Source: Acridotheres tristis
Taxonomy: Eukaryota; Chordata; Aves; Passeriformes; Sturnidae
Length of the DNA: 64,000 bases
Assembly: GCA_037013685.1 (NCBI GenBank)
Contig: CM072894.1
Location: 8,186,841 to 8,250,840, forward strand
Direction: 5' to 3'
The position numbers and the translations under genes are program-made. This document shows positions 37,527 through 51,072 of the stretch, in pieces. The stretch's first letter is position 1, and each line of letters opens with the position of its first letter. A model generated the notes under the pieces. That model ran no database searches. It saw only the letters and a program-made list of their open reading frames with translations, and was not told the origin of the DNA.

Positions 37527-40423
37527 AGACAGGATAACTGAGCTTTTCCCAAAAGGGTCTAATAACAGCAAGGATGCTTTAATTGTGATTTTTAAAAAGA
37601 GTCTGTTCCTTTTTTGAGGGAAAATGTTAAACTAATGGCTGTTCCTCTTCACCTGCAAGTAAACAGAAGACTACGCTTTTCTAACATGCTTCCATAAAAA
37701 AAATTATCTGAGAGGGAAAATTTAGGAGAGTGTTAGAATAGCCTCAGGAAAGGACAACCCAGGTCTCAAGTCATTTGCAATATCATGCATCTCAGCATGC
37801 CCATGACATGAGAAACAACCTTAAAAGTGCATGGGGCACCTAACTAGTACTGGGCAAGTTTTTCTTTCTGATGACTTGGGTAACTTTTAGTACAAAGTGA
37901 CATTATGTTTCTGTGCCTACATCCACTGAACTTACTTGGGGCCATCAGTGATTTACTGAAGAGAAGCTGAAGACCACAAGTCACATCTGAAAAGCCACAG
38001 CACTGCTGGAAGGGAGCAGCTGTACTGTCACTGTCAGGTGTCCCCTTGCCTCTCCATCACTTCACTGCGTTAGATAAACAGCTCATTTTAGAACATCACA
38101 CTCTGCACCAATTAATCTGAAACAAAGGAAGATGGCATTGAAATCAAGTTGGCAGACAATTTAATTTCTCCACTTTCCTTGGAGCCTAAAATAAATGGTT
38201 GTATGACAGACACGGAAGGATAAATGGGAGATGAGAAGAATGTGTTGGTAGCATTCTTTGATCCACTTTTGAAAAGGCAGTTTTGCCACATGTCTGCTGG
38301 AGGAAGACAGAGATAAAGGACATTCTCACAAATAAAGTCCTGGAGGCTATTCCACTGCCCTCCCACACAGTACACCTGCTTTTCATGACATATCCCATCA
38401 GATAGTTCTCATTTCTTAGACTGTTTTGCATTTCCATATGTCTTCAGAATACTTTTCCACTACTTAAAAAACAAACAACAGCCGTAACAAAGCCATCAAG
38501 AGTTTTGCTATTTGTCATGCCATATTCTTCACACACACATACACAAAGACTCACCCTTTCTCCTCCTCTTAAAGCACAGCAGATTAATTTAGTTTGCTTC
38601 CATATCTGCAGAAAAGCATTGCCATGACGAAAATTTAAATGTCAGGAAGAATTCAGTGTTGTATTAGAAAATGAGACATCTGCTATGGTAGGCTCTGGCA
38701 AGGAGAGATGTTCTGTAAGTGAAATGCCCAACCTCTAGTGGGTTTCCACTCAATAAACATCCTCGTTGTTGGTGAAATTGTTACAGACAGAAGCTTCCAA
38801 GTTAAAGAAGCCAGCAATAAGCCTTGCATCTCTATACACAGAAAAAATCTGTCCCTCATACATATAAGTTCATAGGATGAAGACAATGAGGGAGACAAGC
38901 AAAGACAATTGTATTTATTCAGAGAGAATGGACGAATCTCATTCCTCTCCTGAAAACTATTCCCATTTCTAATGTGGATGTTGGATGAGTGGTTAGATCA
39001 GAAGTCTGCTGTAGCATCTGGTTTGCAGTTATGCACAGCTACTTGAGCTTTATAGTTCTGTTTCCCTCACCAAGACTATAGTACCTTTTGTTTGCAAATC
39101 TAATCTGTGGCAATAATATTCTTCAGTGACCTAAAATCCAAAATACAGTTTTTCCTCTAAAATACAGGTCCACAACTTTTACGTTTGATATGTTATCAGT
39201 GGGAAAGTCTAGTGCTGGTTTCACTGAAGTACCTAAACAAACTTGTGTTTTTTCCTTTTCTATATTAGAGTTTGTTACTTCGAATATTAAAAAGTGTTAC
39301 TTGTCCTATTCTTCCTTTTACAATAACTGCAGTGTCATGCCAAATAAAGTCTTATTTTAGAATGAGGTGGAGTCACAGAAAACTAAAATCAGAGAAAAGT
39401 TGACTCTCTCATCCAGCAGCAAGTACACACAAGCTGCAGCACATTGCAAGTGAAGCAAGATGCATTGTACAGAAAAGCAAAAAAAAAAAAGAAGAAAAAA
39501 TTGGCAACGTGGGAATGGCACAAAGAATCCACTGAAGTAGGAGACAAAACTACAGAAGTGCTCTATGTACACAAAGGTTTGCACTTGCACAATTCACAGG
39601 TGAAACAAAAAGCGTGTTGGGATGCAGCAGTTCAGAGATGTGAGTGGTGAGCGCCCAGGGCTAATTCCAAAAGGCAGGTTGCAGATGGAGGATAAGCAAA
39701 GCGCTTGCTCTTTGACAGAGATCACGTAACTATTTCCAATGAAATAGAATAAACGTTACCTGACATCAAAAGCTTAGTTCTGATCAAAACTCACCCGTGA
39801 AACGAGGCAACAGCAGTGGAACGAGTTATTCTGCATATGCACTTTAAAAAGGGAGATGAACCAAAAGGGGAAAGTCACTTTACATAAAAATGCAGTTTTA
39901 CCATTCTACTTAAAAAGACCAGCAGCAGAATTGGATCATACTTTGTCATCACTGACACTTCAAATATCCTTTTATTTCTTTGTAATCTCTTTCCCAATCG
40001 TGTTTGCCTCATGCAGACTGACAAGAAGGGAAACTTGCTCCTGCATTCTGAGTACTTAAAGACCCGTTTCCCTTAAAAGAGAGGAAGTGCTTTTTGAGTA
40101 CAAGCTGTGAGATACAGATCTCAGATTAGAGAACCTATTTGTTACTCTGATATAAACTTGTTTCTCAGCGGTTTTATGCCCCTAATATCACCTTATGTTC
40201 AGTTTAATAATGTTTTTATTCACTTGGTTATTTTGTTTTACTACTTAATTTGCACTTAATCACGCATCATTTTATGATTAGCAATATTACTACAAGAAGA
40301 ATGCTTCAAGTTTCTATGGCTCTGTTAAGTCTGGAATGTTTTTAAAAGCCCCATGAACACCCACCCTGTGTGACCCAGATTTTTACTGATGAAGCAACTA
40401 ATGTACAAAAGGGTAGAAAAGGA
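37527..40423. other. No gene seen
   Basis: AT-leaning sequence with an A-rich tract at about 39478-39500. No recognisable protein or repeat family. Confidence 0.45.
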
Positions 40424-40436
40424 GGGGGGGGGGGGG
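40424..40436 (+). repeat. G13 homopolymer
   Basis: Thirteen consecutive G are flanked by A-runs. This is unusual in an AT-leaning context. It is a likely slippage and sequencing-error hotspot and a possible quadruplex. Confidence 0.9.
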
Positions 40437-43400
40437 AAAAAGGGAAATTTGAGTTTCTTGCTATGAGTGGTGCAATTACCATAGGATTATGCTGACTTCA
40501 TTGTCTTGTCTTGCAGTTGTCTTGTCTTCCAGCATCTATGAATACATTTCATTTACAAACATATTCTGGTTGAGGGTAAGGGCTTAGGGCTTACAATAGA
40601 AGAAAAAAAGCTCAGAAATACCTTTAACTGAGGTTGTTTCACATGGAACTTCACAAGCAGTTCACACCATTTTTTTTAGATGTTACATTTTAATGGCCAG
40701 ATATGTCCTTCTGATTTAACTTAAGGGAAGATATACGAGGTGACAGTAATGCTTCCAACACACTGCCTGTACAAAAGACCCTGTTAAGCAATTGCCCATC
40801 ACTGAGGAAGTTTTGACAAGGTGAGTGCCCCTCCACAACCTTAAACAGCATAGAGTCTTAAAAATCCCTTCTATTTTGCAAGATCCTTTTACAACCCATG
40901 GCAGAGACTCAAATGCAGAAAGAAAGAGAAGTGCCACATTGATATAAATTATCAAGTACTTGAAGCAGTGTGTTTTAGAGTATGAACAAGGATGTTGAAC
41001 TGAGGGGGCTCAAAGAACTTTAGCATTTCCAAACAAATTAGACCTTAACTTTGTCATCTTTAAGTTCTTCAAACACCACCTTTTACAGTCGCTATGAGAC
41101 CACAGTGGACTTGGAGACCCTCAAAGTTGTCATATCCCATGATCTGCAGGCAGTAATGAGAAATGTAAGTTACAGAGGCATTCACAAATCCAAAGAGCAA
41201 AGTTCAGGATTCAAACCAACTATTCCTGGCCTTCAGAAATGCTTCATTTAAGGATAAGCTTAGTCTTCTGGTTATTTTGAAGTTAATATCTTGGTTTCAT
41301 CTAGCTACCATTAGAAAATGGGGCAAAACTTTTTAACTTCATGGTATCCACAAAGGGCCATAACTTGAGGCTTATGAGACTACCCACTTCTGCTTCTATG
41401 ATTTGCCTTTAAGTAAAACAAGTAAAATAACTTTATATAAATGTATAGCGAGGTACATAGCAATTATTTTAAGATATGGGCACACATAGAGGAGAACAGG
41501 TATAAAGAAATGGTTAAAATAAGAGGTGTGCTTGGAGGTGAGAATTGTAGACTCTAGACAACATGAATATAAAATGTAAGCATGGGGATAATAGAAAAAA
41601 ACATCAAGACCTATAGAGACGTCTTGGTAAATGTCAGTGCAGAATTTGACCTTTTGGTATCTATCATACATTCACCTGTCTTTGTTTGGGACTGGTATCT
41701 CCAATGTCATTTTGCATTGCCTTGCAAATCCTCTGATGCCTGTTCAGAAACGCTGTACAGGGAGGATCCAAGGAATAAAAGACAGAAAGCTTCAGCAACT
41801 ACATGGACAAAAGTCACATGTTCAAGCGTCTCAAAACTTAAAAATTGCTGTCCTTCAGCATCCAAGGTGTTGTGTGAGCATTAGCCACAATTATATTTCA
41901 TGCTTTTGAGCATGGGGATCCACATTGCTTGGATTCAGGTGGAAAGGAATGCACTTATTTAGCCATGGCACCTGCAAACTTTCATTTTCTTTGTCTGACT
42001 TCATTGCCTGAACTGACATTTTTTTTGGGCAAAAGTAGGTTGCTATCAGCTACTAAAAAAAAGTTGTTTTTTGTTCTTTTGGTTTTTGTTTTTTTTTTTT
42101 TTTAACTAGCAGTACGTGGATAGTGATCCTGGGGAAAACTTGGGTACTGAACCCTGCTCCTGTCCTCTGTCCCCATGCCCATTAAAACACAACCTACAGA
42201 CACCAGTGGGGGCCCAGCATGGAAAAGGACGTTTCATTAGCCGTGCAATGGTCTTGGCTTTTCACCTAGAAACTGGAGGAAGAGGATGTGGGAAGAAGAT
42301 TAAAGGTGAAGAGAAGTTATTCTACTAACAAAAATAGGACCCAGAGGATCTGGATGTGCCCTGATGTTGTTGTGACAGAGTACTGAAGCACTGGAGTCAC
42401 CAAAACCCAGGCAGATTTTACACGATCCCCTTGACACAGCAGATGCTGTTCAGACAAGCACTCAGACAGCACCATGTTCTCATCCAAAATTACCAAGCTC
42501 ATCCCACCAAATGGAGGTTGGGGCCTACATCCAAGGCACATATTTGGGACTATGTGACAATTCAAGTGAGTATTCCAGAGAGCTCTGATTCTCTGCAGGG
42601 CACCAGGGCTGCAGCCCAGCTGTGCTTCTGGAATGAAAGGATTTTGTCATCATTTTGTTTTTTGCTTTGGCACTGAGTTTTATAGGGGTGTACTGAATTG
42701 TATAACAAAGCACCACTGAATGGTAGATGCTTCATAAAGTAGATTTTTTTTTAAATTGAGTTATTAAAAACTCCTCCTCCCCTTTTTAAATTAAGAATAA
42801 AGAGCATGACCTTCTGACACAGATGACTAGAACAGCATACACAAAGATGCTGTTGATTATCCCATCTGCCAGCAGATCCTGTATAAACGGCGAGGTAACA
42901 TTTCCAGAGAAGCCCAAATCCATTTTCCAAAGGGGTGTAAAAATGCATTCTTTTTGTTTTCTGTTCAAAGGAGTGGAGAAAGGTCTGAAGGAGACAGAAG
43001 CTACTACAGATATGATCAGCTGAAGCTAATCTTGTCCTGAACGAGTGAGTTGCTTGATCAGTGCTCTAAGTGCTCAGTTATTGATGCTGAAAGAGGCACT
43101 GCTCCTGGAAACCAAGCAGCTGCTGCAGCACTTCACTGAGGAAGGGTACACCTTCCTGAAACCCTCTGGAGGGTGTGGGTTCAGTTTTTGGGGGCTCTGT
43201 TGGCTTTGGTATGTTTGCTTTTGCTTTATTTTGTTGCTTTGCTTTTTTTTTCTTTTTTCTTTTTTAAATTTCCCTCCCTCCAAAACAAGATATTCCTCCT
43301 ATAAGGTCTGTAGGTGGAAAGTGGAAGTCTTTTCTCTTTTCGAAATGTCTATAATTCAGATTAATATTTGCCATTTGAATTTGCCATCTAGTTAACATCA

Positions 43401-46400
43401 AACAATGAAGAGATGCCACGAAAAGCTGCTGGTTATAAATTATAGCACCCCAATAGCAAAACCACTGCAATATTGAAAACGCAGTAATAAATTTATTTTC
43501 TTTAACAAACCCCAGGATTTTCATTTTGAAAATAACCTTGTAAGAAAATGAATGCAAACCTCCCATAAAATTCCAAAGATCAGCAGACACGAGAAATATT
43601 GAGACAAAGAAGCACTGAACAGACAGCATAGCTTGTCTTGTTCAGACTGCCCAACACCTGCAGCCCTTACTCCTTTTTGGTTTCCACTAACTTTGCTCTG
43701 TTTAGTTTCTTTGCTCAATTTTCCCTTTCTCTGCAGCCTGGATATGTTTTTCTCAACAGATGATTTCCACAGTGTGGCTGTGGCTAAAACCCCGTGGTTG
43801 GCTGGCAGTGTCACCCCCTTGTCCCTCAGGACGACAACTACTGATTTATCCGCTACTGAAAGTCTGTAAAAAAACAAACCTGCTTTATTCAAACACCCTG
43901 AAAAACAATTATCTGAATACCCATACATTGAGGGATATGAGGAAAGAGTGGAGGGGGATGATCAGACATGCCAAGTACTTTTTTGGCAGTTCATGGATGT
44001 GGTCAGCTCCAGCTGCTGCACATCTTGCTGACAGAGAACCATATTTTGACTGAGAGCTTCTCCTTCCTGCAGCAATCCATAGATTGCCTGGCAGCAGGTA
44101 CCTCTGGGATGCTCTGCTCAATACACGTGTGCAAGGATGTGTATTCTTTCTGAGCTAACTGGGGATAAATTCCTGCTGTCCACATCCACCTCTGCACCCT
44201 CCAACAGCTGCCCTTTATTCGGAGCTCCTAGGCCTGGCTGTTTGAGAGCTCTATTTATTGCACACTGACACCAATCCCCCAGAAAGACCTCGCATGTGCT
44301 TGGCTTATATCACTTGGAGATAAGCGACTGATTCAGAGAAAATAAAGTGCCTTCAAATATTTAGAGGTTATTTTGCAACCTGTAAAAAAAAAAAGTGGGA
44401 TGTATCCAGTCTTCAAAACTATTCATATTTAGAAATTTTCCCCCCTCCCCAGCGGGATGGAACAGGTCACTCTGTACATTCTGCATCCTCATACCAACAT
44501 TTGCATTAAAAACTACTAGTGGTCACCTTTCATTTGATAGAATTTTATGTTATTTTATGGAAAACAAGTGGTATGTTATGATAAAGAAAAGCTGAATTTA
44601 CAAATATTGTGGGCCAGATCCTTCTCCCTTCTCTGCTAGTACATTTATCTTCCTCTAAGACTTTGGTAAGGCACTTCCTATTCTGTTTGCTACTTTTCCA
44701 TCACAGCTTTGCAGACACTTGTCTGAAGGACCAAGGATATTTGATTAAATTTTTCCATTAAGTAAATTCTGCTTGAAAAACTATTAAATATGTGAGTTTT
44801 CTTCATGGTTCAGACCACATCTCCTCTGTTCCTACATGCATGGATCACGTTTGGTTACTGATTTCCAGAACCAGTGTGGTGCTGCATCCTCCAAAATGAC
44901 ACACCTTAGATGTGGCTCTGTAACAACAGTTTTCTGAGGCTATAAATGGCAACACAGAAGTAATCTCAGGAATTCAAGCCTATATTCTAGCAAAACTATG
45001 AATGGTTCAGGTAAACTTGTGAAAGAGATGATTGTTCCCCACATGCAAAGACAACTCCTACTTCTTAAAAGTCTGTTAGTTTGGCCACTGTCACTCTCCT
45101 GGGCCAGCCAAGCCAAGGTGTGCTCAGTTTGCACCGATGGCCTCCACCCTCACAATCTTTATTCTACACCAGTTCTGGAGCTCCAAAAGGAATGACACGA
45201 CTCAGGCTGCCAAAGATCTCTTGATGGTAATCAGTCAAACAAAAAGAGCAAGTTCTTGGTTCCTGCTGCCCAGCCCAAGGCCACCCTCCCTCCTCCAGAC
45301 TCGGAGATGCTCTCTGTCAGAAGGGGCATTTCAGAGTGTTTTGCACAGATCAGAGCATTTGCTTCCCTGGCTGCCTCTGATTTCTTCCCTGCTCCTCCCT
45401 TCCCTGTGCTGCAAGGCAGAGAAAAGCATCTGCCTCTAGGATAGCTCAGGACCTAACAGAAGCCCCATTCTTGCCTTTCTGGCAAGGAAGGAGAGTTAGG
45501 TGCTTCAACAACATGTCATGCATGGGGAGTGGGAGGGGGAAGGGATGAAAGAAGGCAGCAATTTCTGACAATATGTGCCATTTGGGTGCCTGTCTAACAC
45601 TAATTTCAAGATAGAATAATAAAAATTTACCACTAACACAATTTATTATCTGTTTTCATTTCAGGATCTTAAAAATAGAGCAGACAGATCATAATACATG
45701 ATGTCCCCAGTGATTTCTACTCCCTAATTGCACAGATAACTTGCTTGATTAGTGCTGTGCTTTGTACAACAGGACTAGCTGGAACACAGCAAGTCTATTT
45801 ACCTCAGAAATGCTCTGGATATGATTAGCAGGAGTGCATAAATGTACATTACTGCATATTAATGCAGCAACTAATCTACACTGTGGACAGAAACAATACA
45901 TATTGTATTTTTCTACCCAGTATGTTTCTATTTGAAAATTCCTTCCACAACAAGTGCCTCTGAGGTACTTACTTTAATTTTCCTGTTGCAATTTGTAATT
46001 ACCTTAGATTGATATGTCTGTTTTTCTAAATAAATTGCTTTACTGGCAAAAAATATGCCCTCTTTGTAAGCAGATTATATCCAGTGCCAGACAGCACAGT
46101 TAACTTCTTTCTCATTGGGAGAGGAGGGCTTGAACTCCTTGCTGCGAGGAGTTTTTTATTTTGTTTTTAAATACATCAAGGACATCTTCTGTCCAGAAAC
46201 AACACTGCCCTATAAATGATGGGGATGGTTCTGACATCCATCTTCTAACTAAGGATATTTGCATTTTTGGGACTTCCACTGTGCTCTCTGCAGCAGTGAG
46301 AAGTAGCTTTTGTAGCTTTTTTTTTTTTTGGCATCAGAAGAAAGAGATGGTTTATAACTCTGTTGTCAAATCATACATCTGTTGCGACTTTTCTATGACA

Positions 46401-47240
46401 TATATGCAGATTACTCACCATGACAAATATTTACCATGTAATATACGAAATACAATAAATAATATTTCTGATACAGTGGGAAAGTCATCAAATACCAGAA
46501 AATGGAGAGGAAGTTCAGCCCTTTTGTCTGTGGTGCCTTCAGGCCTGCACAGCACTACAGCTGAACTACGATCTACAGGATACCCACCACCACTTGGCAG
46601 AAGAGGGGCACCCCTCAGCAGGATACACAGATAACACACATTAGGTGAGTGAATGAAATGAAAGATTCACATAAGATGAATTCATGTCCCTGAACCACGC
46701 ACAGCATGATTCTTTCAAGAGGGCTGAAAACTAAACCTCTCCCCAGGACCTTATTTTCAGAATTTGCAGAGATAGAACTGTTTTCACTGGCATGTTTCAT
46801 TTTACACTTGAAATTGTACAACCCCCTTCAAGCCTTTGGCGGTCATACACTCTTCCTCAAGTTAATTTCATCCTTACCCATTGTCAACAGAAGAGTCAAT
46901 GATTATTTTAAAGTTATGTATTTATTTAATATAAATCTCTCTAAGTGTTTCCGTGTATCTCCTACATGGAGTCCAGAGAGCTCTTGGCTATGCTATCATG
47001 ACATTCAGTGATTGACACTTAGCATTGGGATCACCTCCAGTAGAATTTTCCATTTACACATACATGAGTTGAACAATCTTCTGTTCAAAAAGCAAAAAAA
47101 AGATGACTCAAACCTCCCAATATAAATCCCAAGAAAAGGACAAGGTGTACTTAGTAGTTGCTGACTGTACAAACTAGACAGGCAAGTTTTCTCTTCCTTC
47201 CTTATCTCAGAAGGAACGTGCTTATCCTCCTTACACTGAC
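40437..47240. other. No gene seen; T-rich tracts
   Basis: T/G-rich sequence lies at 42064-42103 and T/C-rich sequence at 43213-43281, with a T-run at about 46319-46330. The 42064-42103 tract ends in AACTAGCAG, an acceptor-like site followed by about 70 open codons, unrecognised. No known coding sequence or complete mobile element is visible. Confidence 0.45.
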
Positions 47241-47578
47241 ATCACAGAATATCCTGGGTTGGGACACAACTAGGATCAAAGTTCAGCTCCTTGTTCTACA
47301 CAGAACAGCTCCAAAAATCCATCACTTGCCCAAGAAGGTTGTTCAAATGCTCTGTGAGCTCTGGCAGGGTCGGGACTCTGAGCACTTCCTAAGGGAGCCT
47401 GTTCCAGTGCCCAATCACCCTCTGGGCGAAGAACCTCTTCCTAATATCCAGCCTAAACCTTCCTGACACAGCTCCAGGCAATTCACTTGGGTCCTGTCAC
47501 TGGTCACCACAGACAAGAGCTCAGTGCCTGCCCCTCCTCTTCCCTTGTGAAGAAAATGGGATGAGGTGTCCCCTCAGT
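47241..47578 (-). mobile_element. CR1 LINE, 5'-truncated 3' fragment
   Basis: Read on the plus strand the segment starts with ATCACAGAAT, the reverse complement of the ATTCTRTGAT 3' terminal unit of avian CR1. It then follows the reverse complement of the CR1 3' region, with recognisable landmarks: CCTGTTCCAGTGCCCAATCA, GAAGAACCTCTTCCTAATAT, CCTGTCACTGGTCACCAC and CTGCCCCTCCTCTTCCC. Similarity stops after CCCTCAGT at about 47578. Only about 340 bp remain, so the copy is 5'-truncated, as most CR1 copies are. It keeps no intact endonuclease or reverse transcriptase frame. It inserted leftward-facing (3' end at 47241). It resembles the younger bird CR1 subfamilies, but a subfamily name needs a library comparison. 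Confidence 0.92.
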
Positions 47579-50040
47579 TGTAACAAGTACACACACAGCA
47601 AAACCACTGCATTCCTCCTAACCTGGCTTCAGTGAGACATGTTCTGCTGTAAATTCTCAGATAGATTCTTCTGTCTCTTGCTAACCAAGTGCTGGTAGCC
47701 AAATGGATGATGCTCAGATTTCATGAGATGTGGAACCTGGCAGACTGCTGTTCTGCTAGGTACCTGACCATGCCAGTCTGCAGCCTTGCCAGCACTCAGC
47801 TGAGCAATTCCATGAAGGTAAACACCAATACCAGATCACCAGAAGGTGACTGATCACAAAGACTCTGTGTCATGTGCATCGTGGTGCCAAGGAAATAGGG
47901 GGAGGGATGGTCACAGCAGCTGAGAGGAAGGAGGACCCTGCAGAACAGAATTGTCTTTAGAACAGTGCAGCTGGCCATGATGATGCTTTGGAGGCTGCAG
48001 GTCAGCACAAAGAGCAGGTTGGGAAAGAAACACTCAGCACTTTGTTTAAATGTAACCAGATGAAAATGTCTCACCCTCTGCCTTCAGAACTGGGTAGTTA
48101 GATTAGACACTAGGAAATTGCAAAGATTTTCTGGTGGGATGCTACTCTGCAGTCTCTATCATTTAGTTTCCAATTTCTTTCCAAGAGTTATGGGTCAATG
48201 GCTGCAGTCAAATATAACCACTTCCTCATGCTTATGGTAATTACTAACTCCCGCTTTATCACAGTGCCTTTTATCTGAAGTATCCCAAAGCATTTTACAA
48301 ATTCAGCAACACATCAATGTTGGACCTGATCCAAAGCGCATTAGGGTTAATGAAGTTAATATACAATGTATTATATGCATGTAAACATTTCATAAATTGC
48401 TTGCAATAGCATAATTACAGTTGAGGCCATCCAAACAGCCTTAACTCTGCCCTATAGTGATGGAAACAATAGAAAAGAACAACTGGATGAGTCTTCCAAA
48501 GACAAGCTGCATTTTTTTGCAGCTAATTCAAACTAAGACCACATTTAAATTCTTAAATAATAATTAATGTATACTATTGGGAAAGGATTGAGTTTAAGTT
48601 ATGTGTGCCACTCAGCTGAACATTCTCATTCTTGAGATTTTTACAGTTTGACTATCGGGCTGAATTTCCTAGATTGAATGCAATTTATCAGATAAAATTT
48701 GAAAGCAATTATTAGGGTAGAAGAGATGACAAACACTAGTTCAATTTTAACATCATATTTATCTAACTAGTGATCAAAATGAGCCTAGGCACATCAGTGT
48801 GCCATCTTGACAACTTCCAGAACACTTGCTAATGCATACTGCACCGGGGAGTCTTTAAACTGGAGGTGTACTAGGAAAAATATCATTCTTTGCTTCACAC
48901 CTTTTTTAATACTCTTTCCTTAAGTAGTCTCAAATGCCCACAGTTTGAAATAAGACACAAGTTGGATGGACATTTCACCCGACATAGTGCAGCAACAGCA
49001 CTGGGAATCACACATTTAAAACAAAGACTTTGGGCTTTACACTAAGACTTTAAAAGTGTTCAGGCTAGCAAACCTATGGATCCATTTCAGCCACCTTTAC
49101 AATTTCATATATCCTAACAAAATACACTGAAATACCTCATGTCTATCCTGCAGCTGAGCTAGTGTTTTAAATGTGGACACTGGTATTTTAAAGTTGCTAT
49201 AAATAGAAATTGCAATTTGAAGCTTGAGTAGTTTGAAGTCCATCATGATGAACAGTTATCTGCTATTTGGAATTTGACTCCCCGTCTCTTAGTGACATTG
49301 CTGGACTTTTACTGAGTAAACGACCTACCAAGTATTGTCCAGTGTGGACTTGTGTTTTCCTTAGCACTAGAAGGAAGAGGAGATTGAGAAGAACTGAAAG
49401 AGCTGAGAGATAAATGACATTTAATAAACCAAAGCACTCCCTTAAGCCTGCTCTGGGAGACAAAGGGACAGCACTTCAGAACATTGTGTTATGTTCAGTG
49501 CAGGAGTCATTCCCCACACTCGGTGTCTGCTCCTAAAGTGCTTCCACTAGAGCAACACAATTCCCATCCTTCTTCCCAGTAATTCACTCAGAGTGTGCCT
49601 CAGTTCCCGTGGGAGGGATTACAGGGAAATTGCAGTGCTTGTGAGCCAGCACGTTGGGCTGGCAGCCTCGGACGCCAGTGCAGACAACTCTTCAGCAGAG
49701 ACTCTCAAAACAGGTATAAAACAGTGCAAGCAGATGTCATTTCCTCTACAGAAAGAGCTCAGCTCTAGAAAAGCTTTCCTTCTGCCTTGGATCAGGCTCC
49801 CCAGGGACAGCACAGCTTTTCTGCCAGCTGAAGCCCAAACTGATGCTGTCTAACCCAGCGTGCTTTCTGTGATAACTAGACTTGGAGCATCTACTCACTG
49901 CACACTGACAACTGCCATCAGCAGCAGCACCCTTCAGCCACTCAGATGTCTGCTCTGAAGATATGGAATATTATCTTGTTACAGAACAATGTATTAAAAC
50001 ACTTCATTTGTCTGGAAAACATCACAGTTCTTTAGCTTAG
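47579..50040. other. No gene seen; AT-rich, possibly conserved or ancient-repeat patch at 48225-48430
   Basis: The stretch at 48225-48430 has GGTAATTACTAA, CCCAAAGCATTTTACAAA and many TAAT-like words. The AAAGCATTTTACAAA motif recalls ancient amniote interspersed repeats that survive mainly where exapted. This is inference only. The remainder is unremarkable. Confidence 0.3.
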
Positions 50041-50130
50041 TGTGATAGGTTGACTTGGAAGGAAGAAACTCAGAAGTTCTTCCTGGGAGAGAGTTTCCTT
50101 TGTGGGGGGGTTTTAGGATATTTGTAACAG

Positions 50131-50175
50131 CCAATCAGAGAAAGTCAGTTCGCTCTGTGCACACACATTATAAAA
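50131..50175 (+). promoter_or_regulatory. LTR core promoter: CCAAT and TATA boxes
   Basis: CCAATCAG (50131-50138) and TATAAAA (50169-50175) lie 38 bp apart, start to start, the usual arrangement in retroviral U3 promoters. Expected initiation is about 25-30 bases after the TATA box, at the start of the CpG-rich leader. Confidence 0.65.
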
Positions 50176-50246
50176 AAGGGTAATCCCGGAAGACGTGGCT
50201 CTTTGTCTTTCCGGCGGCTGAACAGGTAACACCAAGCCGAGCCGCA

Positions 50247-50276
50247 CTCCCTCTCCCCCATGCGGGGGAGGGGGAG
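50247..50276 (+). other. 13-bp hairpin in the LTR leader
   Basis: Positions 50247-50259 pair with 50264-50276 (12 Watson-Crick pairs and one G-U) around the 4-nt loop ATGC. The 3' arm is almost pure G. It falls about 50 nt into the predicted transcript, so it would be a very stable leader structure, and the G-rich arm may also form a quadruplex. Confidence 0.8.
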
Positions 50277-51072
50277 GGGAACGGCTCGAAGGCCGCTTGA
50301 GCCCCGTTTGCCAACGAGAGGAACCCGAAGGCTGAAGGAAAGAAAAGTTGTGTGATAAAAGCTTCACGGATTCTTCCTCCACCAGCTTGTGGCTCTGGCG
50401 TGGAAGGATGCTGGTCTTTTATGCTGCTGGCCAGGCCGGACCTTCCCGGGTGGCCATGAGGGTGCGGGGCCGCAGCCCAGCCCCGCAGGGGCTGAGTGGC
50501 GCTACTCCCCCCCCCCCAGCACAACCCGAGCCTGGTTCAACTTTTGTAGTTGAGTTAAACTTTAACTCTTTAGTGTTCAGATAAGATTTGCAAAGTCTCC
50601 AGCCTTCTCTTTGAATATGAAAGGGAATAAGGAAAGTTCTGAAGTCAGTGATGCAAGAGTTAAGTATTTTAAGATGGAAAGAGAGTGAAAAGATGCTAAA
50701 ATGGCTGAAAATCTTTTTAAAAAATTGTAGGAATGAACTAATGTACTAAATATTCCTTTAAACCATGGAAAGAGACATGAAGGGATGGAAATGTTCCTTC
50801 TTAAGAGATAATTTAATTAAAGAACACCTGTGTTAGGAATTTGAATTTCTGCCCTGAAAAACGAAGGGGATTGCAGTTTTTTTCTAGAAATGAAGCCTGA
50901 GCAGAAGAAAAGGAAACAAATAAAAATTGTTGCCGTTGGACATTTTCAATCCTTAAAAGTAATACCCCAAGAAATAGACATGACCCATATCTACAACTTT
51001 GGGACAGCTGTAAAACTGGGAGGAGGTCACGGTTGCAAATTTCCCGGGCGGATGCAATCGTGAAAGGTAAAA

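Noticed and set aside
40360..40412. Similarity to the 3' core of old MIR/L2-type repeats
   Set aside because: Only scattered words agree (for example ACTGATGAAGCAACT), which is too short and degenerate to call by eye.
42064..42328. Acceptor-like site and 70 open codons as an exon
   Set aside because: The tract is a generic T/G run, the frame lacks an ATG, there is no donor, and the translation is unrecognised.
46161..46634. 157-codon plus-strand frame
   Set aside because: It lacks an ATG start, includes a Phe run from a T-tract and has no recognisable similarity.
50348..50584. 78-codon frame inside the LTR as a viral gene
   Set aside because: It lies in the CpG-rich leader, shows no retroviral motif, and is explained by GC-rich composition.
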